Shown piece by piece: positions 10,956 through 22,599 of a stretch of 64,000 bases of DNA. Under the pieces are notes generated by a model. The model was not told the origin of the DNA. It was given only the letters and a program-made list of their open reading frames with translations, and did no database searches. Source of the stretch: Cymbidium sinense (lineage: Eukaryota; Streptophyta; Magnoliopsida; Asparagales; Orchidaceae); assembly GCA_021442155.1 (NCBI GenBank), contig CM038214.1, positions 49,296,703 to 49,360,702 of the forward strand. The letters run 5' to 3'. The translations under genes were made by a program, and so were the position numbers. Positions within the stretch are counted from its first letter, which is position 1, and each line of letters opens with the position of its first letter.

Positions 10956-13900
10956 TGGGTTTAAGTTTATTGGGTTTTATGGTTTAGATTTATTTATTAA
11001 TTTATTAAGTTTAGGGTTTTTAGGTTTAGGGTTTAGGTTTAGGGTTTAGGGTTGATTTTTTTTATGCTTTAGGGTATAGAGTTTAGGGTTAGGGTTTAGG
11101 GTTTTAGGGTTTAGCTAGGTTTTTTTAGTTTAGGGTTTAGGGTTTAGTTTATAGTGCGAGGTTAGAGGGTTAGGTTGGATTTAGGGTTTAGGTTTAAGTT
11201 TTTTAGGGTTTAGGGTTTTATAGTTTAGGGTTTAGTGTTTAAGGTTTAGAATTTTAGTTTAGGTTTAAGTTTATACTTTAGGTTAGTTTAGGATTTAAGT
11301 TTAGGGTTGTTTAGGGTTTAGGTTTAGGGTTTAGAGTTTAGGGTTTTAGGTTTAGGTTTAGTTTTAGGGTTTAATTAGGTTTAGGTTTTAGTTTAGTTTA
11401 GGTTTTAGCTTATTTAGGATTTAGGTTTAAATTTAGTTTTGGAGTTTATTTAGGTTTAGGATTTAGGATTTAGGGTTTAGGGTTTTTTTAACAAGTATAG
11501 GTTTAAGTTTATTTATTTTATTTTTTATTTATTTTAGTTTATTTTAGTTTTATTTTATTTTTTAGTTTAGTTTATTTATTTTTAGGTTTATTTATTTTAG
11601 TTTAGGTTTTATTTTAGTTTATTTTTTTTAGGTTTATTTTTTTAGTTATTTTTATTTTATTTTTTATTTAGGTTTATTTTATTTTAGTTTAGGTTTAGGT
11701 TTTATTTTATTTTTTAGGTTTAGTTTTTTTAGGTTTTTTTTTAGGTTTATTTTAGTTTTTTTAGTTTAGTTTATTTTTATTTTTTTTATTTATTTTTAGG
11801 TTTATTTAGGTTTATTTTTTTATTTTTATTTTTAGGTTTTTATTTTATTTTATTTAGGTTTATTTTATTTTAATTTAGTTTTATTATATTTAGGTTTTAG
11901 GTTTATTTTATTTTTTTAGTTTAGTTTAGTTTTATTTATTTTATTTTAGTTTATTTTATTTTATTTATTTTATATTTTATTTTAGTTTAGTTTAGGTTTA
12001 TTTATTTTTTTAGTTTAGGTTTTTTATTTATTTTATTTATTATTTATTTATGTTTATTTTATTTTATTTTTAGGTTTATTTAGTTTAGTTTTAGTTTTTT
12101 AGACTTTAGAGTTTAAAATTTAGGGTTTAGGTTTAGGTTTGGGTTTAGAGTTTAAGGTTTAGGGTTTAGGTATAGGGTTTAGTTTTAAGGTTTAGGGTTT
12201 AGGGTTTAGGTTTAGGTTTAGGGTTTAGGGTTATAGGTTTAGGGTTCAAGGTTTACGGTTAGGGTTTTTTAATTTTTTTTAATTTTTTCTATTTTATTTA
12301 TTTTTTAAAATTATGTAAACTAGTAGGTTTAGGTTTATTTAGTTTATTTTTTTATTTTAGTTTATTTTCTTTCTTATTTTTATTGTTATTTAGTTTAGTT
12401 TATTTATTTTAGGTTTATTTATTTTAGTTTAGGTTTTTTATTTTAGTTTATTTTATAGGTTTAGGTTTCGATTTAGGTTTTAGTTTAGTTTTATTTTTAT
12501 TTTAGTTTTTAGGTTTAGGTTTTTTTTTTCGATTTAGGGTTGTAGGTTTAGGGTGTAGGGTTTAAGAATTAGTGTTTAGGGTTAGTTTTAGGGATTAGGG
12601 TTTGGGGTTTAGGGTTTAGGATTTAGGGTTTAGGGGTTAAGGGGTTTTTTTTAAATCAAGTAAACTAGTAGGTTTAGGTTTATTTAATTTATTTAGTTTA
12701 TTTTTCATTTATTTTAGTTTATTTTATTTTTTTATTTAGGTTTATTATTTATTTTTATTTAGTTTAGTTGATTAAGTTTAGTTTAGGTTTTCTATTCAAG
12801 TTTATATTTTAGGTTTAGGTTTATGTTTATGTTTATTTTTTAGTTTAGTTTTATTTTTTATTTTTTATGTTTACTGTTTTATTTTATTTTTTTAGATTTA
12901 GGTTTTGTGTGCTTCTTTTAGGTTTATTTTTAGGTTTTATTTTTCAATTTAGGTTTAGTTTATTTTTAGTTTATTTTATTTTATTTAGTTTAGGATTTAG
13001 GTTTAGTTTATTTTAAGTTCAAGTTTAGGTTTTATTTATTTTAGTTTATTTTATTTTAGTTTAGATTTAGGTTTATTTAATTTTACTTATTTTAGGTTTA
13101 AGTTTTTCTTAGTTTATGATTTAGGTTTTATTTTTATTTATTTTAGGTTTATTTTTTAGGTTTAGGTTTTATTTATTTATTTTATTTATTTTAGGTTTAT
13201 TTTATTTTTTTATTTTATGTTTAGTTTTTATTTTATTTAGGTTTATTATTTTAGGTTTATTTTATTTTTAGTTTAGTTTAAGTTTTATTTATTTTATTTT
13301 AGTTTAGATTTTTTTATTTTATTTTATTTTACATTTTAATTTAGGTTTAGATTTAGGTTTAGGTTTAGGTTTTAGTTTTTTATTTTTTATTTTTTTATTT
13401 CATTTAGTTTTAGGTTTATTTATTTATTTAAATTTTAGGTTTTATTTAGTTTAGGTTTAGGTTTTAGGTTTTTAAGGTTTAGGATTTAGGGTTAAGGGTT
13501 TGGTGTTTAGGTTTAGGGTTTAGTTTAAGGTTTAGGTTTAGTTTAGGGTTTAGGGTTTAGGTTTAGTTTTATTTAGGGTTTTGGTTTAGGTTTAGGGTTT
13601 AGGGTTTTAGGTTTAGGTTTAGGGTTTAGTGTTGTAGTTTAGGGTTAGGGTTTTAATTTTTTTAATTTTAGGTTTATTTAGTTTATTTAGGTTTATTTTT
13701 ATTTATTTTAATTTATTTTATTTTATTTTATTATTATTTAGTTTAGTTTATTTATTTTAGGTTTATTTATTTTTTTAGGTTATTTTTTATTTTAGTTTAT
13801 TTTTTAGGTTTTTGGTTTAGGTTTATTTTTTAAGTTTAGTTTTTTATTTTTATAGGTTTAGCTTTAGGTTTTTATTTTATTTTTTAGGTTTAGGTTTTAT

Positions 13901-14578
13901 GTTTTTAATTTAGGTTTATTTTTAGTTTAGGCTTACATTTTTTAGTTTATTTTATTTTATTTAGGCTTTAGGTTTAGGTTTTGTTTTAGGTTTTATTTAT
14001 TTTAGTTTAGTTTATTTTAGTTTAGGTTTAGGTTTATTTTATTTTTATTTTAAGTTTAAGTTTTTTTTAGTTTAGGGTTTAGGTTTTATTTTTTATTTAT
14101 TTTTAGGTTTTATTTTTTGGGTTTATTTTTAGGTTTATGTTTTTATTTAGTTTTTATTTTATTTTATTTTAGGTTTATTTTTTATTTTTTTATTTTAGGT
14201 TTAGTTTTATTTTATTTTTTTTTTTTTATTTTAGTTTAGTTTAGGGTTTATTTATGTTATTTTAATTTTATTTTATTTTTATTTTATTTTCTTTTTAGGT
14301 TTAGGTTTAGATTTAGGTTTTAGTTTAGGTTTTTTTTAATTTAATTTTTTTATGTTAATTTAGTTTAGGTTTATTTATTTATTTTACTTTTATGTTTTTA
14401 TTTAATTTAGGTTTAAGTTTTTAGCTTGTAGGGTTTAGGGTTTAGGGTTTAGCATTTAAGGTTTAGGGTTTAGGGTTTGGGGATTAGGGTTTAGGGTTTA
14501 GGGTTTTTAGGGTTTAGGGTTTAGGGTTTCGATTTTTGGTATAGGGTTTAGGTTATAGTTTAGTGTTAGCATTTTTGG
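10956..14578 (+). repeat. long AT-rich and TTTAGGG-type array without GR-RBP segment
   Basis: Blocks alternate: TTTAGGG-rich at 10956-11490, AT-rich at 11490-12100, TTTAGGG at 12100-12290, AT-rich at 12290-12520, TTTAGGG at 12530-12650, AT-rich at 12650-13450, TTTAGGG at 13450-13650, AT-rich at 13650-14410 and TTTAGGG at 14410-14578. Markers stand at 12308-12327 (AAATTATGTAAACTAGTAGG) and 12653-12672 (AAATCAAGTAAACTAGTAGG). The interval is close to twice the usual unit spacing, as if one GR-RBP segment had been lost. No gene is seen. Confidence 0.9.
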
Positions 14579-15003
14579 TTTTTTTTTAACAGAGAAAATT
14601 TAGCTTCAACGTTTGTTCTTTTTGATTTCATCAACTAAGTAACAACTATTCTAAGACACAAGCGATGACATAGATAAAGTTGAGCATAGAGCAAATCAAA
14701 AACCTAGATAACTAGAACTGCCTCTAAAGACATAGTTCCATAAGATTAGATCGGTCGATGGTTTCCTCATTTCTCCGGTTCCCATTAGAACCGACCTCTC
14801 GGTGGCGGGATCCACCATCACATCGATCTCTCCCTCCATCACCACAAGGTAAGCTCAGTCGCTCCTCCCACCTCTAACCACCCTGCTCCAACCACCTCCA
14901 TTTCCACGCACCTCGGATCCCTGACCATTGATAGCCACCTTGCCTTTCCAGATCTAGAGCTGTTGATGGTCATGTTCCTGACAAGGTTACGCCATTCTTA
15001 GGA
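14579..15003 (-). pseudogene. GR-RBP 3'-end segment, copy D (reverse)
   Basis: Nearly full-length segment. On the - strand it starts with GGCGTAACCTTGTCAGGAACATGACCATCAAC (L.G.N.T.N of the end of the RRM), continues with TCTAGATCTGG and a Gly-rich stretch containing GGTGGGAGGAGCGAC, then GGTGGATCCCGCCACCGAGAGG, GGTTCTAATGGGAACCGGAGAAAT and the complete 3' UTR to an A-run (14579-14587 on the + strand as T). The Gly-rich frame contains frameshifts and a damaged repeat region, so it is non-coding now. It keeps GTGGATC, unlike the TGA subfamily. Confidence 0.8.
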
Positions 15004-16770
15004 ATTAGTTTTAGGTTTTGGTTTATTAGGTTTAGGGTTTAGGTTTATTTTTTAATTTAGTTACTTTAGATTTAGGTTTAGGGTTTGGGGTTTAGGGTCT
15101 AGGTTTTAGGGTTAGGGTTTAGGGTTTAGGGTTTAGGGTTTAAAGTTTAGGGTATATGGTGTAGGGTTTAGGGTTGTAGGTTTATGGTTTAGGGTTAGTT
15201 TTTGGGTTTAGGGTTTTTTTTTTACAAAAAAGAAAATAATTAAGTAAACCTCTATGTTTAGGTTTATTTAGTTTACTTAGTTTATTTATTATTTATTTTA
15301 GTTTATTTTATTATTTATTTTTATTTAGGTTTTTTATTTTATTTAGTTTAGTTTATTTATTTTAGGTTTATTTATTTAAGTTTAGGTTTTATTATAATTT
15401 ATCTTTTAGGTTTAGGTTTAGGTCAGGTTTATTTTTTTGGTTGAGTTTTATTTGTATTTTAATTTTTAGTTTAGGTTTTAGGTCTTTAGGGTTTAGGGTT
15501 TAGGGTTTAGGGTTTAGGGTTTAAGATTAGTTTAGGGTTTAAGGGTTTAGGGTTTTAGGGTTTAGGGTTTAGGGTTTTAGGGTTTTGGGTTTAGGGTTTT
15601 AGGTTTAGGGTTTAGGATTTAGGGTTTAGGATTTAGAGTTTAGGGTTTAGGGTTTATGGTTTAGGGTTTTTTTTAATTAAAGCAGGTAGGTTTAGGTTTA
15701 TTTAGTTTATTTAGTTTAATTTAATTTATTTTTTATATTTCTTTTTTATTTTATTTAGGTTTATTTTTATTTTTATTTAGTTTATTTATTTATTTTAGGT
15801 TTATTTATTTTAGTTTAGGTTTTTTTTTTTTTAGTTTTAGGTTTAGGTTTAGGTTTAGCTTATTTTTTAGTTAAGTTTTATTTTATTTTATTTTTAGGTT
15901 TAGGTTTATATTTTTTAGGTTTAGGTTTTATATTTATATTTTATAGGTTTAGGTTTATTATTTTAGGCTTAGGTTTTAGGTTTTATTTTAGGTTTATTTT
16001 TAGGTTTTATTTTTAGTTTAGGTTTAGGTTTTCTTTAGTTTATTTTATTTTATTTAGTTTAGGTTTAGGTTTTGGTTTAGTTTATTTTAGGTTTAGGTTT
16101 AAGTTGTATTTATTTTAGTTTAGTTTATTTTAGTTTAGGTTTAGGATTATTTTATTTTGTTTATTTTATTTTTATTTTAGGTTTAGGTTTTTTTGTTTGG
16201 GGTTTAGGTTTTATTTATTATTTATTTTTAGGTTTATTTTTTAGGTTTAGGTTTTTATTTAGTTTATATTTTATTTTATTTTAGGTTTATTTTATTTTTA
16301 TTTTACATTTAGTCTTTATTTTTTTTTAGGTTTTTTTTTCTTAGGTTTATTTTATTTTTTAGTTTAATTTAGGTTTTTATTTTTTTATTTTAATTTATTT
16401 TTATTTTTATTTTATTTTATTTTTAGGTTTAGGTTTAGGTTTTAGTTTAAAATTTTATTTTATATTATTTATTTTATTTTAGGTTTAGGTTTATTTATTT
16501 ATTTTATTATTAGGTTTTATTTAGTTTAGGTTTAAGTTTTTAGGTTTTAATGCTTACGATTTAGGGTTTTGGGTTTTGGGTTTAGTGTTTAGGGTTTAGG
16601 GTTTTAGGGTTTAGGGTTTTTTGGGTTTTAGGTTTAGGTTTAGGTTTTAGGGTTTAGGGTTTAGGGTTTAGGGTTTAGGTTTAGGTTAGGGTTTTAGGGT
16701 TAAGGTTTAGGGTTTGAGGTTTAGGTTTTAGGTCTAGGGTTCAGGTTTTAGTTTAGGGTTTAGGGTTTTG
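15004..16770 (+). repeat. TTTAGGG-type and AT-rich array
   Basis: TTTAGGG words and the leader-like AATTTAGTTACTTT (about 15054) at 15004-15230; marker AATTAAGTAAACCTCTATG at about 15238-15256; AT-rich to 15480; TTTAGGG-rich at 15480-15665; AT-rich at 15665-16540; TTTAGGG-rich at 16540-16770. No gene is seen. Confidence 0.9.
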
Positions 16771-17195
16771 GTTTTTTTTAACATAGAACAAATTTAGATT
16801 TAACATTTCTTCTTTTCAATTTCATTGTCAATTAACACACCAAGTTTTAAGACAAGACGATATAGATAAAAAAATGAGCACACATAGAGAAAATCAAAAA
16901 CCACAGATATAGAATCATCTCTTATAAAGACATAGTTGCATTAGCGGCATTGGGATTCTTCAATTTCTCAGTTCCCATGGACTCTCTAGTAGCAGATTCA
17001 CCATCATCACCCGATCTCTCCTCATAATTGTAACCTCCATGGCTCCTCAGCCTCCATAACCACCACTACTTTGACCACCACCTCCATATCCACTAACCTC
17101 TAGATCCCCACCACCCATGAACCACCATCTGCCTTCACCTGATCTAGGCAGCTGGTTGATGATGATGTTCTTACGCCATGATTCCATTCTTAGGG
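16771..17195 (-). pseudogene. GR-RBP 3'-end segment, copy E (reverse, next to the gap)
   Basis: Full-length segment on the - strand, from the RRM end (complement of GAATCATGGCGTAAGAACATCATC) through a Gly-rich stretch (complements of GGTGGTTCATGGGTGGTGGGG and GGATATGGAGGTGGTGGTC), a damaged SYYSRG region, then 3' UTR to the T-run at 16773-16779. The Gly-rich part is frameshifted. It is the last - strand copy. The first + strand copy (F) starts right after the 100-N gap, making the two the flanks of the inversion. Confidence 0.8.
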
Positions 17196-17279
17196 TTTAG
17201 GTTTATTAGGTTTATGGTTTTAGGTTTATTTTTTATTTATTAATTTTATTTAGGTTTAATTTAGGGTTTGGGGTTTATG

Positions 17280-17379
17280 NNNNNNNNNNNNNNNNNNNNN
17301 NNNNNNNNNNNNNNNNNNNNNNNNNNNNNNNNNNNNNNNNNNNNNNNNNNNNNNNNNNNNNNNNNNNNNNNNNNNNNNN
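17280..17379. other. assembly gap, exactly 100 N
   Basis: One run of 100 N, the conventional length for a gap of unknown size. Left of it telomere-like words are TTTAGGG and GR-RBP segments are on the - strand; right of it words are CCCTAAA and segments are on the + strand. The join order and orientation here are therefore not proven by sequence. Open frames that span it are artefacts. Confidence 0.99.
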
Positions 17380-17813
17380 TGGTGGGAGGCTAAGGCTGGA
17401 GGTTGCGCTATCACCGTGGTGGTAGGGGACATGGAGGTGCTGGTTGATATGTAGGTGGTGGTCGGAGCAGTCGTGGTTATGGAGGTGGGAGGAGCGATGG
17501 AGGTTACAGCTGTGGTGGTGGCCGAGGGATTGATCGGGGATATGATGGTTGATCCTACTACTCGAGTGGCCGAGGTGGTTCTAATGGGAACTAGAGAAAT
17601 TGAAGAACTGTCGATCCGATCATTCATTTATGGAAGTGTGTCTTTACAGTAGAGAGGATTCTAGTTATCTAAGTTTTTTAATTTATTTTATGCATGCTCA
17701 TTCTTGATCTATGTCATCGCTTGTGTCTTAGAAAACCTGGTGTGTTACTAGGTTGTTTAAATCAAAAAGAAGAAATGTTGAATCTGAATTTGTTCTCTAT
17801 TGAAAAGAAAAAA
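17380..17813 (+). pseudogene. GR-RBP 3'-end segment, copy F (5' side cut by gap)
   Basis: Starts inside the Gly-rich tail. The frame reads, with errors, GGGRSSRGYGGGRSDGGYSCG then GRGIDRGYDG followed by TGA (GATGGTTGATCC), then SYYSSGRGGSNGN, TAG and the native-position stop. The 3' UTR follows: TGTCTTTACAGTAGAG, TAGTTATCTAAG, CATCGCTTGTGTCTTAGAAAACC and GAAGAAATGTTGAATCTG, then an A-rich end. The premature TGA is the diagnostic mark it shares with copies J, N and O. The overlapping frame at 17455-17652 is a shifted reading of the same sequence. Confidence 0.8.
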
Positions 17814-19560
17814 CCAGAAACCCTAAACCCTAAACCCTAAACTAAAACTTGAACCCTAAACCTAAAACCTAAACTTTAAACCCTAAAAACTAAAAATAAA
17901 AATAATAATAATAAAAAATATCCTAATCCTAAACCCTAAAGCATAAACCATAAAACCTACAACCCTAAACCATAAATCCAAAACCCTAACCCCTAAACCA
18001 TAAAACCCTAGAAACCTAAAAACCTAAACTTAAACTAAATAAAATTTAAAAATAAACTAAATAAAAAAACTTAAACCTAAAAATAAAATAAAATAAAAAA
18101 ATAAAATTAAACTGAAATAAAATAAATAAAAATGAAAACTAAACTAAAAAATAAAATAAACTTAAAATAAAACCTAATTGAAAAAACTAAATGAAAAATA
18201 AAAGTAAAATAAACCTAAAATAAAATAAAATAAAAACTAAATAAAAACCTAAACCAAAAAAATAAACTTATAAATAGATAAAAAATATAACCTAAACTGA
18301 AAATAAATAAAAGAAAATAAACCTAAATCTGAACTAAAATAAACTAAACTAAAATAAATAAACCTAAACCTAAACTAAATATAATAAAATAAACTAAAAA
18401 AAAACCTAAACCTAAATTGAAAAATAAAACCTAATAATGAACTTAAAATAATAACTTAAACCTAAACCTAAAAAAATAGAATAAAATCTAAACCTAAACC
18501 TAAAAATAAAAAATAAAATAAACCTAAAGAATAAAATAAAAATAAAATTAAACTAAATGAATAAAAAAACCTAAACCTAAACCAAAAAATAAACTAAAAT
18601 AAATAAATTTAAAATAAAGAAAATAAACTAAATAAAAATAAAAAATAAACATAAATAAAAAGAAATAAAATAAATTAAAATAAATAAAAAATTAACTAAA
18701 TAAACTAAAAAAACCTAAACCTAGCAGTTTACTTAATTTAAAAATAAACCTAAACTAAAACATAAACCCTAAACCTCAAACCTAAACCCTAAACTCATAA
18801 CCCTAAAAAGAAAATTTTTAAAAAAACCCTAACCCTAAACCCTAAATCATAAAAATAACCCTAAACCTAAAACCCTAAACCCTAAACCTAAAACCCTAAA
18901 CCCTAAACCCTAAACCCTAAACCCTAAACCCTAAACCCTAAAAGCCTAAAACCCTAAACCTAAAACCTAAAACTAAAACCTAAACTAAACCCTAACCTAA
19001 AACCTAAACCTAAAAATTAAACCTTAAACCTAAAACCTAAACCTAAACCCTAAATCCTAAGCCCTAAACCCTAAACCCTAAAATCTAAAACCTAAACCTA
19101 AAATAAAATAAAATAAAACTCAAAAAAAAGAAACCTACATCTAAACCTAAACCTAAAAATAAACTAAAATAAAACCTAAACTAAAATAAATAAATAAAAT
19201 AAATAAATAAACTAAAAAAAAAAGAAACCTAAATAAAAAAAAAAAGAGTAAACTAACTAAACCTACTGTTTACTTAATTAAAAAAACCCTAAACCTAAAC
19301 CCTGATCCAAAAAACTAGCCATAAACTCTCAACCCTAAACCCTAAAAGTCCTAAACCTAAACCATATACCTAAACTCTAAATCATAAACCCTAAGTCCTA
19401 AAACTCCCTAAATAAACCCTAAGACCCTAAACCTTAAAACTTAAACTCTACACCTAAACCCTAAACCCTAACCCTAAACCCTAAACCCTAAACCTAAACA
19501 TAAAGTAGCTAAATAAATTAAAAAAATAAACTTAAACCCTAAGAATTAAGAAATCTAAAC
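17814..19560 (+). repeat. CCCTAAA-type and AT-rich array
   Basis: CCCTAAA-rich at 17814-18020; AT-rich AAATAAAATAAACC type to 18715; marker CCTAGCAGTTTACTTAATTT at about 18719-18738; CCCTAAA-rich at 18760-19085 with the longest perfect run I see (about 51 bases, seven repeats, near 18893-18943); AT-rich to 19260; marker CCTACTGTTTACTTAATTA at about 19262-19280; CCCTAAA block; leader AAAGTAGCTAAATAAATT at about 19513. The leader normally precedes a GR-RBP segment. Here the LINE follows instead. Confidence 0.9.
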
Positions 19561-19595
19561 CTAAACTTAAATTCCTAAGTAAGTCGAGCCATTGA

Positions 19596-19955
19596 CTACA
19601 TCCCTGTTCTGTACATCACCAAACCCACCACTGGAGCTCCTCGACCTCATGCTCTGGTGATTCCTTTTCCACTCTCATTTTTTGGCTTTCATCATTGATG
19701 TTATTTGGCATGAAACTCATTGGATTCCTTCTGGAATCGATGGATGTTGTCTTTTGTGTTTTACTTGGAGTGACACCATGGCTTGGCATCTTCCCTAATG
19801 ATTCCGTAAGGGAAATTGTTGGATCCAATGGATCCTACTGGGGTATCAACTACATTAGCTTTGGTTTCTTTGAAATCATTCAAAGACATCCTTATTAGTA
19901 AGGATAGTTGATCATGTGAGTCCTTGAACTTATGTTGACTTCTTTGAGGCATGCT
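19596..19955. other. unrelated 5' portion of LINE copy 1
   Basis: This stretch does not resemble the 5' ends of LINE copies 3 and 4, which are similar to each other. Homology to the other copies starts near TTATGTGCTCTAATCTGATTATGG (about 19955). Both strands have short open frames here (- strand 19616-19828; + strand 19695-19898) but no domain I can name. It may be a 5' variant of the LINE, or a piece of another sequence joined to it. Confidence 0.45.
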
Positions 19956-21230
19956 TGTGGTTATGTGCTCTAATCTGATTATGGAAAAGCTTGCTAAGCC
20001 ATTTGAATTCACATTGGTTTGAAAGTTTACTCTTCATAGGCCAATTTGGAAAACATTTGCTATTTCTTTCATATAAACTTTTCTTTTTATGATTGGTTTA
20101 ATTGATCCTCCCCACATTTTGATTCAATTAACAAATAATTTGGAATACTCGTGTCTTTTTGCTCATCGTTCTTATTTAGTTTTCAATTTCCAGATGAGGT
20201 TATTAAAATGGACTACACTATTTGATATAATGGAAGAATCTCCAATCATTCTGGTTTGGATTTCTCTCCCCGATATGTGAATTAATTTCATTAATCATCA
20301 ATTCCTTTTCACTACGAGTGCTTTATTTGGTCGGCCATTACAAATTGATCAAGCAATAACATAATCTCGACCTTGTTTGATTCCTTGTTGAATTGGACAT
20401 TACCAAGAAACACCCCAAAGAAATCTAGTTAGATCAAAAAATTATATATGTAGAAAGTTGATTTTAAAATTTTCCTATCTTTGTTCTCATTGTAAAATCC
20501 ACGGGCACGATAATTCTGAATGTTTCATTCTGCACCCTCACCTAAGAAAGAAAATTATTGTAAAGAAACTATTGTTCCTAACCATAGGCTGACCACTATT
20601 AAATATCAAAATGTTAATTCAGAAAAAAAGATTCATTGAATGTTCCTAATAAAGTTATTTTACCTCTTATTTCTTTTTTGCAATTGAAAGTTTCTACTAT
20701 GGAAAACAATAATTTTTCTAAACTTTTATTGACAATCATTTTTTCTCTAAGTCGATCTTCATATCCTTACCATTTTTTATTAACAAAAATGATGCTTTAA
20801 GTGAAAATATTAATGTGGATATCAATGTTATGCATCATTCAAATTCAAGGGAGAATATGGGTTTCTCATGATATTCAGTTTGAAAACTTGACTTTGCTTT
20901 AAGGATTTAAATTCTCAAAAAATATTTTTTTGTCAAATAATCTAGTATTGAAGAAGAGATTGCCTTTAATAAATCTATTTCCCTCGCCTCCTACCCATGG
21001 ACATTTTCCTTTAATAAATTCTAATAACTTGGAGAACTCACTTCTATAGAAGACTTCCCTAAATCTATGACTGACTAATTAAATCCTTCACGATGATGAT
21101 TCAATGGGAAAAGGAAATGGTTTCCAAACTTATCAAGCTAAAAAGAAAAAAAAAAGTTAAAAACAACCCTCCAAAATTTTCTAAAAACACTAGATCTACT
21201 GTGACCTCCATCTGCTCTTTTAATTAACCT
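19956..21230 (+). pseudogene. LINE copy 1 ORF1 (DUF4283 + CCHC zinc knuckle), decayed
   Basis: Fragments show a nucleic-acid-binding ORF1 protein of plant LINEs. EKLAKPFEFTLV opens the DUF4283-like domain, which continues with IDPPHILIQLTNNLEYSC, MRLLKWTTLFDI, EESPIILVWISLPDM and ALFGRPLQIDQA. A CCHC knuckle follows at about 20470-20540: C-SH-C-KIHG-H-DNSE-C, all four ligands kept. The C-terminal part is acidic and low-complexity and ends near 21230 with RSTVTSIC. Frameshifts and stops occur throughout. In the family this protein binds the element's RNA. Here it cannot be made as one chain. Confidence 0.8.
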
Positions 21231-21254
21231 TTTCTTAACCCCTTTTTTATTTCC

Positions 21255-22300
21255 TTATGTTTAATTTTCTATTTGGAATGTTAGATCTATACCTTTATAA
21301 TAATCAGATTAGAAACCTTTGTTATATCATAATATTTCTTTACTTACTATTTTGAGGCACTCTTATTCATGCAAACAAAATTAACCATGTTGCTAGAATG
21401 ATCAATTTAAATTTTTTCTCTAATGTTAGTAATAAAATTTGGTTTTTTGGAATAATTTTGTGGTTCCATTCTGATGATTTTCAACAAGTTCAATGCTCAA
21501 ATATCTTATGGTGACGATTGTGTTTTGGGTTCTTTGTCTATGCATCTTGTAATAGATCTAGTAGAAATCTTCTTTAGGAAAATTTGAGAATTTTGCTACC
21601 TCTCACAATAAACCTTGGTTTGTGGGGATTTCAACACTATTTTATTCTCTGAATGAAGTGGTTGCTCTCCTAATATTCATTCCATGGAAAAAATTTTCAA
21701 TATGATCCTTGATTGCAATTTGATTGATATTGGCTTTAAGGGTTCAAATTTTAATTGGAAAACTCTAGACTTTGGCAAAGGTTGGACCGGATTCTTTTAT
21801 TACTCATTGGATTATTGGCCTATTACTCTATCACATCATTTAAGTAACCTTATGATCATGATCTTCTTTTGGTTTCTATTAAAGATAAATCTAATAGATT
21901 AAAAAATTTCTCTCATTTTAGATTTCAGAGCATGTGGATTTAGCAAATTAATTTTTTTAATGTTGTGGCTAACAATTGGAAAGCTCCTTACAATAATGAT
22001 TATGGGGATGAATAGATTTTGGTTTAAGCTTAAAAGACTTAAACAAAATTTGGTCTGTGGAACAAGCATTATTTTAAAACCTTTTGCTAATATCAAGGAA
22101 ATGGTTTGTGATCTTGAAGTCTCTATATATCCTACTAAGATTAATCACTTGACGAGGCAAAAGATAAACTTGTAAATTTTCAAAATATGAAAGAGACTTA
22201 TTAGTGCTAAAAAGCTACTAGCAAACATATTGTGGATGATAACATAAATACTAGATATTTCCATGCTTTAGTTAATAAAAAGAGAGCTTTAAATAATATT
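21255..22300 (+). pseudogene. LINE copy 1 ORF2 endonuclease region, decayed
   Basis: The sequence aligns in order with the AP-type endonuclease region of copies 2 and 4: an N-terminal LIWNVRG-like start near 21265, LIHANKINHVARMI near 21370, VSNKIWFFG, FVYASCNRSSRNLL near 21535 and a NLIDIGFKGSNFNWKTLD segment at 21717-21770, where family members recognise SxxTW. It then continues into the linker toward RT (HIVDDNINTRYFHALVNKKRAL near 22230). Multiple frameshifts and stops are present. The endonuclease nicks the target in target-primed reverse transcription; this copy is dead. Confidence 0.75.
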
Positions 22301-22599
22301 TAAAAAAATTAAAGATGATAATGGAGCATGGTTTATGAAGAATAATAATATAAAGGATTCAACCATTAATTACTTTAGAAATATGCTTAATAAGAGTTTA
22401 TGAAGCTATTTCTAAATCACACTTGATTCCTTCTTTATAACCAATAATGACAATGATTTGTTTTATTGTACCTAAAGAGGAAATTTTAAAGTTCTTAATA
22501 TCTTGAACATTCTGTTTAGTTCGAGGGTTTCACGTCCAATTTTTTCAAAAATGCATATATTATTAAAATGATTTAGTTAAGATTGATTTTTTTTTAATG

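Noticed and set aside
17256..17627. Open frame on the - strand across the gap
   Set aside because: It spans the 100 N and otherwise is the antisense of GR-RBP copy F (Ser/Thr/Pro-rich shadow of Gly codons).
19616..19898. Host gene fragment at the left end of LINE 1
   Set aside because: Short open frames on both strands, none with a recognisable domain; not enough to name a gene, so reported only as an unrelated 5' portion.
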